A stretch of DNA of 8,400 nt from RUG563 sp964549135 (GCA_964549135.1 CAZJUJ010000079.1:1-8400); one strand, 5' to 3'; shown: positions 1 through 7,096, counted from the stretch's first letter. Notes: generated by a model not told the origin, from the letters alone. Translations and numbers: made by a program.

Positions 1-331
1 CGGGGAAACTCCATCCCGGATGCGGGGCGGTACTGTGCGGGCGGGGACAGGCCGGGAAAATCCCATCCCGGATGCGGGGCGGTACTGTGCGGGCAGGGAC
101 AGGATGGGGGAAAAACTCCATTCCGGATGGCGTTGGTACTGTGCGGGCGGGTACAGGTCGGGAAGCCCCATCCCGGATGCGGGGCGGTACTGCGGGGGTG
201 GACACGGGTCGGGGAAACTCTATCCCGGATGCGGGGCGGTACTGTGCGGGCGGGGACAGGCCGGGGAAGCCCCAATCTGGATGCCGTCGGTATTGTGGGG
301 GTGGACACAGGCCCGAGAAAGCCGCTCTGGC
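1..331. repeat. GC-rich tandem array, ~52-bp unit, about six copies, partial at both ends
   Basis: Units can be phased on the motif ggatgcggggcggtactg or its variants, which begins at 18, 70, 125, 175, 227 and 279, with a decayed start near 329. Spacings are therefore 52, 55, 50, 52, 52 and 50. Bases 1-17 match the end of a unit (compare 210-226), so the array continues to the left of the window. Each unit carries ggtactgtgcgggcgggg, then a (c)cggg...(t)cccgg pair that could form a small stem, for example around 51-71. The unit length is not a multiple of three and drifts, so the reading frame is not conserved. The open frames running through here (MRGGT-type peptides) are products of base composition. 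I read the array as non-coding. Its origin and function are unknown; it may be a dispersed intergenic repeat of this genome. Confidence 0.9.
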
Positions 332-350
332 TGCATTTTTTTCTTTTTTC

Positions 351-377
351 TGGATCGATTTGGCGTTTCGGGCCGTC
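351..377 (+). promoter_or_regulatory. Candidate ECF-type promoter of the sigma factor operon
   Basis: TGGATC (351-356) and CGTC (374-377) are 17 bases apart. They resemble the GGAAC-like -35 and CGTC -10 elements used by many ECF sigma factors, which often transcribe their own operon. The -35 differs from GGAAC by one base and the spacing is about one base longer than usual. A housekeeping -10 (TTATAG, 378-383) without a good -35 overlaps it. Autoregulation is an inference. Confidence 0.3.
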
Positions 378-384
378 TTATAGG

Positions 385-402
385 GTGAAATCGCGATTTC
401 AC
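385..402. promoter_or_regulatory. Perfect 18-bp palindrome in the sigma operon leader
   Basis: GTGAAATCGCGATTTCAC is identical to its reverse complement over all 18 bases. It lies just downstream of the candidate promoter and ends 21 bases before the sigma factor start codon, between the probable transcription start and the GGGAGGG ribosome binding site. With no spacer between the arms it suits a dimeric repressor site better than an RNA stem-loop. No regulator gene for it is visible. Confidence 0.5.
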
Positions 403-423
403 AAGCAAAGAGGGAGGGCGCAC

Positions 424-900
424 ATGACGGAAGAAGAATTCAACGAGCGAATACGGGCCATGGAGGGGAAAATGTATCGGATTGCCCGCTCCATGCTCCG
501 CTCGGACGCCGATTGCGCCGATGCCATGCAGAATGCCGTTTTCAGCGCCTGGCGAAGGCTGCCGGGGCTGCGGGAAGCGGGGCGCTTTGAAGCCTGGCTT
601 ACGAGGATCCTGGTGAATTGCTGCCGGGATATGCAGCGGGAATACCTGAAAAGAAAGGGCGAGGGGCCATTTTCAGCGGATATTCCCCTGGAGGCCGCGC
701 CGCCCAGAGATATGGATCTGCATTTGGCGCTGCAGGCGCTCAAGGAAAAGCATCGCCTGCCAATTTTGCTGCACTATATGAATGGCCTGTCCGTGCCGGA
801 GATTTCCCGGGTGCTGCATCTGCCTGTGCCCGCGGTCAAGGGGCGGATCAGGGAAGGAATGAAGAGGCTTCGGCTGCTGATGGGGGAGGAAACGGAATGA
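424..900 (+). CDS. RNA polymerase sigma factor, ECF (sigma-70 region 2/4) family
   Basis: This 158-residue protein has the two-domain layout of ECF sigma factors and would direct RNA polymerase to a small regulon. Region 2 spans about residues 12-75: the core-binding and -10 segment includes DADCADAMQNAVFSAWRRL (28-46), followed by FEAWLTRILVNCCRD (55-69). Region 4 spans about 100-152, with the helix-turn-helix LSVPEISRVLHLPVPAVKGRI (122-142). A short linker (about 78-98) joins them, and no extra C-terminal domain is present. The start at 424 is preferred because agggaggg precedes it by about five bases and the protein then has normal family length. The same frame is open upstream to 127, but that part translates the repeat array. 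The stop codon overlaps the start of the next gene (ATGA, 897-900), indicating translational coupling. Family assignment is firm; the regulon and inducing signal are unknown. Confidence 0.93.
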   Translation: MTEEEFNERIRAMEGKMYRIARSMLRSDADCADAMQNAVFSAWRRLPGLREAGRFEAWLTRILVNCCRDMQREYLKRKGEGPFSADIPLEAAPPRDMDLHLALQALKEKHRLPILLHYMNGLSVPEISRVLHLPVPAVKGRIREGMKRLRLLMGEETE

Positions 901-2240
901 AAGCCTATGACTGGGAAAATGCCTTTCCTGCGGTTCCGGGAATGGTGCATCAGCGGCTGGAAAGCGCATTAAAGGAGAAAAACGAAATGCAGGCACGAAA
1001 AATGAAGCGGCCCATGGCCGTCTTGGCGCTGGCGCTGGTGCTGGCGGCGGCGCTGATGGGCATGGCCTATGCCGCCAGCCGGACGGGCATACTGGATTAT
1101 CTGGCAGGCGGGGAGGAGAAAGCGCCGGATGCGCTGAAAAACAGCGTGCAGCCCGTAAATGCCTCTGCGGAGGCGGATGGAATCCGCATTGATCTGACGG
1201 GCGCCGTTTTTGACGGCGATCGGCTGGCGCTCTCCTTTACCATGGAAAATACCCAGCCGGAAAGCATCGCCATGGTGACCCTGGATACCGTGACCCTGGA
1301 TGGCGAATGGCTGCCCATCAGCTTCCAGAGCTTTCAGGAGCAATGGCTGCCCGATGTCTTTTCCCTGAATGCTCCGGATTATATCCGCAATCCCCTTTCC
1401 GGCGGCATGCTCAGCAGTTCTTTGGAAACGGAATACACCGGCGTGCTGCAGGGCGAAGCGACCTTTGTGATTACCCGTCCCGTGCAGGCGGCGGTGGTGA
1501 TCGATCCCTGGATGTGGTATGATGAAGCGGTGCTGGAGGAAGCGGATATGCGGGCCGATTACAGGGCCAGGAAAGAGGCGATCCTGCATTCCGGGCTGGA
1601 AATCGCCGATGTATTCCATATGGAGCCCCAGGATTGGCTTTCGGAGGGCTATACGGCCCTGAATATCGGGGGTGGATTTTTGCTGGATATGACGGAGTAT
1701 CAGTACCTTGGGCCGCAGTTCATGAGCGAGGACTTTGGCAGCAGGCTCAGATGGCACGCCGCCATCAACCGGGAGGGCCAGATGACGGAAACTGCCCGGA
1801 TTACCCTGCCCTTTACGCTGGATGCGGATGCCGCCAGGGCCGGGCGGAGAGAGGCGGATATGCCGGATGTGCAGCTTTCCAACTGCACGGTGCATTTTGA
1901 AAGCATCGTCGTTTCGCCCCTTTCCACGCTGGTGCGGATGCGGCTGTATCCGCTGGAAAATACCCTGGAGGCGGCGCTGGCGCTGGGCGATTGCTATGGC
2001 TGCCCCTGGCTTGATGCGCCGGATGGGCAGGGCCTTTCCTGGCTTCCGATGGATGGCGAGGGCGATGCATGCGCCGATACGGATGAGGCGGGAAGATACT
2101 GCTATCAAATCTCCATCGATTGGGGCGGCATGATGGAAATGCCGGATGCGCTGGGCTTCTCCTTTGGAACAGCGGCGGATGCGGAAACAGAAAGGCTCAG
2201 GCAGGCCTTTTCCGAGCGGGTGATCATTCCGCTGAAATAA
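897..2240 (+). CDS. DUF4179-like membrane protein, probable anti-sigma factor / regulator of the upstream ECF sigma
   Basis: This 447-residue protein has a short cytoplasmic N-terminus, one membrane segment and a large outside domain. The N-terminus contains FPAVPGMVHQRLESALKE (10-27), which resembles the motif that opens many clostridial ECF-associated DUF4179 proteins. The membrane helix is at about residues 40-60 after a basic RKMKR stretch, and is followed by TGILDYLAGG. The remainder (about 75-447) is predicted beta-rich and outside the cell, with DGDRLALSFTMEN near residues 103-115 typical of the family. There is no HxxxCxxC zinc motif, so it is not a classic ZAS-domain anti-sigma factor; any sigma binding would use the 35-residue N-terminus. 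The start ATG overlaps the sigma stop by 4 nt, so the two are co-translated. Anti-sigma function is inferred from context; a surface sensor or stress protein is the alternative. It ends at TAA 2238-2240, just before a terminator. Confidence 0.82.
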   Translation: MKAYDWENAFPAVPGMVHQRLESALKEKNEMQARKMKRPMAVLALALVLAAALMGMAYAASRTGILDYLAGGEEKAPDALKNSVQPVNASAEADGIRIDLTGAVFDGDRLALSFTMENTQPESIAMVTLDTVTLDGEWLPISFQSFQEQWLPDVFSLNAPDYIRNPLSGGMLSSSLETEYTGVLQGEATFVITRPVQAAVVIDPWMWYDEAVLEEADMRADYRARKEAILHSGLEIADVFHMEPQDWLSEGYTALNIGGGFLLDMTEYQYLGPQFMSEDFGSRLRWHAAINREGQMTETARITLPFTLDADAARAGRREADMPDVQLSNCTVHFESIVVSPLSTLVRMRLYPLENTLEAALALGDCYGCPWLDAPDGQGLSWLPMDGEGDACADTDEAGRYCYQISIDWGGMMEMPDALGFSFGTAADAETERLRQAFSERVIIPLK

Positions 2241-2244
2241 AAAA

Positions 2245-2264
2245 CATGCGCCGTCTTGCGCATG
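2245..2264. other. Small stem-loop after the DUF4179 gene
   Basis: The arms catgcgc (2245-2251) and gcgcatg (2258-2264) pair perfectly around a 6-base loop, starting 4 bases after the stop codon. There is no T-tract, so it probably supports the following terminator or protects the mRNA end. Confidence 0.45.
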
Positions 2265-2273
2265 CATAAAAGC

Positions 2274-2311
2274 AGCCCCTGGCTCTCCTTGCGGATGGTC
2301 AGGGGCTTTTT
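2274..2311. terminator. Intrinsic terminator between convergent genes, probably bidirectional
   Basis: The arms agcccctg (2274-2281) and caggggct (2300-2307) pair fully and can be extended by G-U and C-G pairs. The stem is followed by a T-tract (2307-2311) on the + strand, ending the sigma/DUF4179 operon. On the - strand the stem is followed by a T-rich stretch (complement of ataaaa, 2266-2271), so it may also stop readthrough from the HD gene, whose stop lies 24 bases away. Confidence 0.8.
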
Positions 2312-2334
2312 CGCGCTGTTCAGGGGGGGAAGGC

Positions 2335-2997
2335 TTACAGCATATCCGTGTGATTGATCCGAAGATGAAAATGCATCCCCAGCTTTTCGGCGGCCTTCCG
2401 GCAAAGGCTCATGCGGGAAAGAAAGGCCTCGAAAAATTCCACCACCGAGCTGAACTCGGGATCAATATCGCATTCCATGGTAATGGCCTGGCGTGCGGGA
2501 TTAACCAGCACTGATGATTGATAGACGGAATAATTGACCCGGTCATGCATATCAAAATGGGGATCGGGCAAAAGCTGGCGCACCCGGCTGCGGCGCACAT
2601 CCGCCTTATCGCCGATGATAACGGCGGCTGCCATGGGGGATACCGGGGCGGCGCTGCTCTCATCATGATGGCCGATAATGGAAAGAATATCCGCAATCTC
2701 ATCCGGCGCGGCCCCCAGCCGCGTAAGAATAGAAAAGGCCAGCACGGCGCTGGAATGGGCGTGATCCTTTCGATTGACCAGATTGCCAATATCATGCAGA
2801 TAGGCGGCAATCTTGGCAATCTCAATATCCCGGGCGGGATAATCAAGGGCGGAGAGAATCTTTTCCGCCGTGGCTGCCACCCGGGTTACATGGGCATAGC
2901 TATGCTCCGTATAGCCGATGGCGATCATCACCTGATCGGCCTTTTCAATATATGTTCTGACCTCGGGATCCTGACTGACGGCCCTTAATGTAAGCAT
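2335..2997 (-). CDS. HD-domain metal-dependent phosphohydrolase
   Basis: This 220-residue soluble protein carries an HD-superfamily metal-binding set: H36, H68-D69 within YLHDIGN, H79/H81, H110-H111 within GHHDES, and D130/D133 in GDKADVRRSRVR. Such enzymes hydrolyse phosphate esters of nucleotides or similar substrates using divalent metals. The GDK.DVRRSRVR segment resembles small stand-alone clostridial phosphohydrolases. There is no GYP motif (cyclic-di-GMP phosphodiesterase) and no RelA-type synthetase domain. The C-terminus (about 135-220) is the less conserved part. The start at 2997 is chosen because AGGAGG (complement of 3004-3009) lies 6 bases upstream; the frame stays open to 3069, but that extension has no comparable site. 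It is 260 nt downstream of recG on the same strand, across structured DNA, and converges with the DUF4179 gene. I see no convincing promoter. The substrate cannot be deduced. Confidence 0.88.
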   Translation of the reverse strand: MLTLRAVSQDPEVRTYIEKADQVMIAIGYTEHSYAHVTRVAATAEKILSALDYPARDIEIAKIAAYLHDIGNLVNRKDHAHSSAVLAFSILTRLGAAPDEIADILSIIGHHDESSAAPVSPMAAAVIIGDKADVRRSRVRQLLPDPHFDMHDRVNYSVYQSSVLVNPARQAITMECDIDPEFSSVVEFFEAFLSRMSLCRKAAEKLGMHFHLRINHTDML

Positions 2998-3078
2998 GGC
3001 ATACCTCCTGACGATGCATTCTTTGGTATAGGTTTCTTTTGCTTTTTTAAGAATCTGAAGATGCGGCAAGCAGGAAGC

Positions 3079-3143
3079 CCTGCCCGTTTCCTGTTCCTCG
3101 TCCGTCCCCGTTCCTCAACAAACTCGGGGACGTAGTCGGCAGG
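3079..3143. other. Nested inverted repeats upstream of the HD gene
   Basis: An inner pair, cgtccccg (3103-3110) with cggggacg (3125-3132), lies inside an outer pair, cctgcc (3079-3084) with ggcagg (3138-3143). On the - strand this would sit in the leader of the HD gene or the tail of the recG transcript. It has no T-tract and matches no riboswitch I recognise. It may be another intergenic repeat of this GC-rich genome. Confidence 0.4.
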
Positions 3144-3158
3144 ATATATACTTAAACT

Positions 3159-3226
3159 ATCCGAGCCGCTTTCTTGGAAGGGGCCCGGGGAAACCATTCT
3201 TTGGCTGCAAAGAATGGTTTCCCCGG
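3159..3226 (-). repeat. Hairpin-plus-tail repeat, copy D (between recG and the HD gene)
   Basis: A perfect 19-bp stem, ccggggaaaccattctttg (3185-3203) pairing with 3208-3226, closes a 4-base loop. Read on the - strand it is followed by gccccttccaagaaagcggc and then tcggat. That tail is a diverged version of the one after the hairpins at 8014-8050 and 8372-8400 (ccctcccgaaaaccggctc, tggatg). Hairpin, tail and their order all match, so I assign it to the same family. It lies 31 bases beyond the recG stop codon. It lacks a T-tract, so it is not a standard intrinsic terminator, although a stem this strong could stabilise the recG mRNA 3' end. Confidence 0.75.
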
Positions 3227-3257
3227 ATAATCTCCGTCCGTCCCTCGCCCGTCCCCG

Positions 3258-5273
3258 TCAGTTCATGGCGACATCGTCCATGACCCGGGCGAAGGCGGCG
3301 CGGGCGGCGGCGCGCACCTGCTGCCATTCGGCCTCATAGCCGGGGGAGCGAATCCATTTGAGGCACTGGGTGGTTTCATCCAAAAGCTGCATATCCGCGC
3401 CCAGGACCATGCCGGGGAGCAGGGCATCCCCATGCTGGCGGGTGCCCAGAAAATCCCCGGGCCCGCGCAGCTCCAGATCGCGCTTGGCGATGCGGAAGCC
3501 ATCATTGGTTTCGCAGAGGGTTTTCAGCCGCTCGTTGGGCGCGGCCATGAGGAAGCACCAGCTCTCCTGCGCGCCGCGGCCCACCCGGCCCCGCAGCTGA
3601 TGCAATTGGGAAAGGCCGAAGCGATCGGCATTTTCGATGACCATGACCGTGGCACTGGGCACGTTTACGCCCACCTCAATGACCGTTGTGGAAATCAGCA
3701 CATCCAATTCCCCGGCGGAGAAGCGGCGGATGGTTTCCTCCTTTTCGGCGGCGTCCTGCTCGCCATAGGTCAGGCCCAGACGCAGATCGGATAAGGGGCC
3801 CATGGAAAGCTCTGCATAGGTTTCCTGGGCGCTGCGGGCGTCAATCTGCTCGCTTTCCTCCACCAGCGGGCAGACAATATAGGTCTGCCTGCCCTGGGCG
3901 GCCTCCCGCCGGATGAAGGAATAGAGCCCCTCCCGCTTTTCCTCGGGCACAATCCGGGTCTTGACCGGGGTGCGGCCGGGGGGCAATTCATCCACTACGG
4001 ATAAATCCAGATCGCCGTATAAAACCAGCGCCAGGGAGCGGGGAATGGGCGTGGCGGAAAGCACCAACTCATTGGGTGCCTGCTCGGCGGCATCCTCCGC
4101 CTTGCGGGATAAGAGCCGCCGCTGCCGCACGCCAAAGCGATGCTGCTCATCGGTTACTGCCAGGCCCAGACGGCGATATTCCACGCCCTCGGAGATCAGG
4201 GCATGAGTGCCGATGACGGCCTGCCATTCCCCTGACGCAATTTTTTCCAGCGCCTCCCGGCGCTCCCGGGCGCGCATGCCTCCCAGCAGAAGCCCGCAGG
4301 AAACGCCCAGCGGCTCCAGCATCCGCCGCGCGCTTTCCAGATGCTGCCGGGCCAGAATTTCCGTGGGCGCCATCAGCGCGCTCTGATACCCGGCCCGGGC
4401 GCATAAATACATGGCCCCAAAGGCCAGCGCCGTCTTTCCGCAGCCCACATCGCCCTGCACCATCCGCCCCATGGCGTGGGGCGCGGCCAGATCGGCGGCG
4501 ATTTCGGAAAGCACCCGCTGCTGCGCCCCGGTGGGCGGGAAGGGCAGGGAGCGCCAGAAGGCATCGCAGGCATCGGCGGCTACGGGAATCACAATGCCCC
4601 GGCTTCTTTCACCCCGGAGCGAGGCGGCTGCCGCCTGATAGAAAAACATGCCCTCAAAGGAAATGCGCCGCAGGGCCAGGGCCAGATTTTCCTTCGTTTC
4701 GGGGAAATGCGCCTGCCGCAGGGCAAAATTCCGCTCGCATAAATGATAGCGCAGCCGGAGAATATCCGGCAGCGTTTCCGGGCAGCAATCCTCCAACTGG
4801 GTCAGGGCCTGGCGCATCAGCTCCCGCATGGTTTTGGGCGGAATGCCGCCCACGGCGCGGTAAATGGGCAATATGCCCCTTTCCTGCACCCGGACGGGGC
4901 TTGCCATGCGGATGCGCCCCTGCTTATCCCGATCGATGCGGCCATAGAGGGTCAGCTCGGTTTCCGGCGTGATCTGATTCTGCAGCCAGGGCTGATTGAA
5001 CCAGACGACGGGAATGCTGCCCGTTTCATCGCAGAGCCGCAGGGTGACGGAGGTCATGCCATGAAAGCGGCTGAGCCGGGGTGCGGCCTTGGGATAGCCG
5101 CAGACGCAGATTTCCGCCCCCGGCACGGCTTTTTCCAGGGGCGTGATGACGGTGGTATCCTGATAGCGCAGGGGAAGGGTCAGCAAAAGATCGGCCATCG
5201 TATGGATGCCCGCCTGACTGAGCGCCTCCAGCCGCGCCTTGCCCAGCCCCTTTAGCTCGCTTAACGCCATCAT
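3258..5273 (-). CDS. recG: ATP-dependent DNA helicase RecG
   Basis: RecG (671 residues, near the usual 680-700) remodels stalled replication forks and Holliday junctions in the cytoplasm. The N-terminal helix-hairpin-helix and OB-fold wedge domain includes LKGLGKARLEAL (7-18) and WFNQPWLQNQI (91-101). The helicase core shows Walker A GDVGCGKT (274-281), the DEQH box (375-378), SATPIPR (406-412), TTVIEVGVNVP (529-539) and QLRGRVGRG (559-567). The RecG-specific GPGDFLGTRQHG hairpin (604-615) is present. The usual L-H-G-R before AEKEE reads LTYGEQ (501-506), an unusual substitution. ATG at 5273 or the next codon, 5270, could start; AAGGA overlapping the upstream stop spaces better for 5270. It follows the GH13 gene after 6 nt, so it is probably translated from that transcript. 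This is not the usual recG neighbourhood. Confidence 0.97.
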   Translation of the reverse strand: MMALSELKGLGKARLEALSQAGIHTMADLLLTLPLRYQDTTVITPLEKAVPGAEICVCGYPKAAPRLSRFHGMTSVTLRLCDETGSIPVVWFNQPWLQNQITPETELTLYGRIDRDKQGRIRMASPVRVQERGILPIYRAVGGIPPKTMRELMRQALTQLEDCCPETLPDILRLRYHLCERNFALRQAHFPETKENLALALRRISFEGMFFYQAAAASLRGERSRGIVIPVAADACDAFWRSLPFPPTGAQQRVLSEIAADLAAPHAMGRMVQGDVGCGKTALAFGAMYLCARAGYQSALMAPTEILARQHLESARRMLEPLGVSCGLLLGGMRARERREALEKIASGEWQAVIGTHALISEGVEYRRLGLAVTDEQHRFGVRQRRLLSRKAEDAAEQAPNELVLSATPIPRSLALVLYGDLDLSVVDELPPGRTPVKTRIVPEEKREGLYSFIRREAAQGRQTYIVCPLVEESEQIDARSAQETYAELSMGPLSDLRLGLTYGEQDAAEKEETIRRFSAGELDVLISTTVIEVGVNVPSATVMVIENADRFGLSQLHQLRGRVGRGAQESWCFLMAAPNERLKTLCETNDGFRIAKRDLELRGPGDFLGTRQHGDALLPGMVLGADMQLLDETTQCLKWIRSPGYEAEWQQVRAAARAAFARVMDDVAMN

Positions 5274-5279
5274 TTTTCC

Positions 5280-7028
5280 TTACCGCCTGATGGTAATGAT
5301 CTTTTTTTCGTTCTCGGCAGGCGCGCCAAAGACATCCCTGCCGTTTTGAATCTCCCGGGTGATGATCAGGGTATCCTCATCCGGGGCGGAAACGGAAAGC
5401 GTGCCCACCTGCAGGGCGGGGGAGCGCCGCCGCTGCCACAGCAGGGCGCGGATTTTTTCCTCCAGGGCCAGATCCTTTTGATCCCAGGGGAAGGGCCCCC
5501 GGCAATAGGGATCGCTGCCCCCCTGCATGCCCCGCTCATCCCCATAATAGATGCAGGGAATGCCGGGCAGGGCGCAGAGCAATTGAATCAGCTTTTCATA
5601 GCGCTGCATGCCCAGCAAATGCTCCTCCTCCGTTAAGCGCATGCCGCCCCGCTCGTGATAGGGGATATCCTCCCAGGTGCGGCCGCAAAGGGCATTGACG
5701 GCCCGGGGGCGATCATGGCTGCCCGCCAGATTCATCAGCGAATAATAGAAGGGCGCGGGATAATTCTCCTGCTGGCTCATGATCAGCCGTCTAAGCGCCC
5801 CGGCCCCGCTTTTCCCGGTCAGAAAATCAATGGCGGCCTCCCGCAGGGGATAATTCATAACGCTGTCCAGGGTATCGCCCTGGCAATAGCAGCGCATTTC
5901 GCCATAGGCCTCCTTATGGCTGGCATCCTCCCATACCTCGCCCATGACCACCGCATCGGGATTTTCCGCTTTGACCGCCCTGCGCAGGCGGCGCAGGAAG
6001 GGCATGGGCAGTTCATCCGCCACATCCAGCCGCCAGCCGTCCGCGCCCTTTTCCAGCCAGGAGCGGACGACGCCCTTTTCATTCAGGATAAAATCCTGAT
6101 AATCGGGATTGGTTTTATCGATGGCGGGCAGGGTATGAATGCCCCACCAGCAGACGTAACGCTCAGGATACTGGGTAAACTGATACCAGGGATAATAGGG
6201 GGATTGGGTGGATTGGCAGGCCCCCACCACGGGGAAGCGGCCAAAGCGATTGAAATAGAGGCTGTCCTCCCCGGTATGGCTGAATACGCCGTCCAGCACC
6301 ACACGGATGCCCAGCGCCCGGGCGCTTTTGCAGAGCGAGATAAAATCCGCATTGCTGCCCAGATGGGGATCGATCCGGCTGTAATCGGCGGTGTCATAGC
6401 GATGATTGGAGCGGGCCATAAAGATGGGATTGAGATACAGCGCCGTAACGCCCAGCGCCTGCAGATGGGGCAGCTTCTCCTCGATTCCCGTCAGATCGCC
6501 GCCGAAAAAATCCCGGGCGCAGTTATCATCCTCGCCCTCGGGCATCAGGATGGGCAGTTCATTCCAGCTTTCGTGATAGAAGCATTCCTCCCGGCGATGC
6601 GTGTTTTCCCCGCTTTTGTAAAAGCGATCGGGAAAAATCTGATACATGATTCCGTGCCGCATCCATTCCGGGGTCTGATAATCGGGAGAATAGGTGGTCA
6701 ATTGCCAGGCCCGGGGGGCTGCATCCAGATGCCCCTCTCCGCCCATGCCGTCCAGGGGCGCGCCATAGGCAAGCTCCCGGCCCGCCTGATCCTCCAGCCG
6801 GAAATCATACCAGCAGAGGATGGGAATATCCGGCATCTGAATGCTGACGGAAAACCAGGCATCCTCCCGCGCCATGGGAAAGAATTTTTCGCTGCCGTCA
6901 TAAAAGCGCAGCACGGCGCGGCGAATCTCCCGGCTGCATTGCAGGCGGAAGGTCACCTGGCTCAGGCAGGGCGCAGGGCCCAGCGGCGCGCGGCAAAGGG
7001 CGGACTGGGAATCATGATAGACGAGCAT
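5280..7028 (-). CDS. GH13 alpha-glucan hydrolase (neopullulanase / cyclomaltodextrinase-like)
   Basis: This 582-residue enzyme hydrolyses alpha-1,4-linked glucans, probably maltodextrins or cyclodextrins inside the cell, since no signal peptide is visible. An N-terminal beta-sandwich-like domain (about 1-110) precedes the catalytic barrel, which opens with WMRHGIMYQIFPDRFY (122-137). The GH13 conserved regions are complete: DGVFSH (246-251); GWRLDVADE (331-339) with nucleophile D335; GEVWED (363-368) with acid/base E364; and NLAGSHDRPR (433-442) with H438-D439. FFGGDLTGI (174-182) and YLNPIF (198-203) are typical of the neopullulanase subgroup. The C-terminal beta domain after RRRSPALQ (533-540) is only about 42 residues, shorter than I expect. 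The start at 7028 has GAGGA 7 bases upstream and a good promoter. It is the first gene of an operon with recG. Exact substrate preference cannot be read from sequence. Confidence 0.93.
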   Translation of the reverse strand: MLVYHDSQSALCRAPLGPAPCLSQVTFRLQCSREIRRAVLRFYDGSEKFFPMAREDAWFSVSIQMPDIPILCWYDFRLEDQAGRELAYGAPLDGMGGEGHLDAAPRAWQLTTYSPDYQTPEWMRHGIMYQIFPDRFYKSGENTHRREECFYHESWNELPILMPEGEDDNCARDFFGGDLTGIEEKLPHLQALGVTALYLNPIFMARSNHRYDTADYSRIDPHLGSNADFISLCKSARALGIRVVLDGVFSHTGEDSLYFNRFGRFPVVGACQSTQSPYYPWYQFTQYPERYVCWWGIHTLPAIDKTNPDYQDFILNEKGVVRSWLEKGADGWRLDVADELPMPFLRRLRRAVKAENPDAVVMGEVWEDASHKEAYGEMRCYCQGDTLDSVMNYPLREAAIDFLTGKSGAGALRRLIMSQQENYPAPFYYSLMNLAGSHDRPRAVNALCGRTWEDIPYHERGGMRLTEEEHLLGMQRYEKLIQLLCALPGIPCIYYGDERGMQGGSDPYCRGPFPWDQKDLALEEKIRALLWQRRRSPALQVGTLSVSAPDEDTLIITREIQNGRDVFGAPAENEKKIITIRR

Positions 7029-7067
7029 GCAGTTTCCTCACTTCATTGATTTCAAAAATACAATTCC

Positions 7068-7096
7068 ATGATAGCACACCGGGGCGGCAAAATCAA
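7068..7096 (-). promoter_or_regulatory. Sigma-A type promoter of the GH13-recG operon
   Basis: On the - strand, TTGATT (complement of 7091-7096) and TATCAT (complement of 7068-7073) are separated by exactly 17 bases. TGC precedes the -10 (extended -10). Transcription should start near 7060, giving a leader of about 30 nt before the ATG at 7028. Confidence 0.75.

Noticed and set aside
1..331. CRISPR array
   Set aside because: The whole unit is conserved from copy to copy; there are no unique spacers between constant repeats.
320..348. Terminator after the 52-bp array
   Set aside because: Only a 4-bp agcc/ggct stem precedes the T-rich stretch (336-349), and the T run starts late. Too weak to call.
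20..388. Repeat-encoded MRGGTVRAGTG-type peptides in several frames
   Set aside because: Unit length is not a multiple of three and varies, so no frame is preserved. There is no ribosome binding site.
127..423. N-terminal extension of the sigma factor
   Set aside because: It translates the 52-bp array and the promoter region. The start at 424 has a good ribosome binding site and gives normal family length.
969..2267. A 432-codon - strand open frame opposite the DUF4179 gene
   Set aside because: Composition is rich in His, Arg and Gln with no domain. The + strand gene is coupled to the sigma factor and followed by a terminator.
2998..3069. N-terminal extension of the HD protein
   Set aside because: AGGAGG at 3004-3009 (complement) lies inside the extension at ideal distance from the ATG at 2997.
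3103..3132. Riboswitch in the leader of the HD gene
   Set aside because: The nested stems match no riboswitch class I know and there is no terminator or sequestrator arrangement. Left as an unexplained structure.
5655..7049. A 464-codon open frame on the + strand opposite the GH13 gene
   Set aside because: The GH13 frame has all catalytic motifs, a promoter and a ribosome binding site. The antisense frame is open only because of codon and GC bias.
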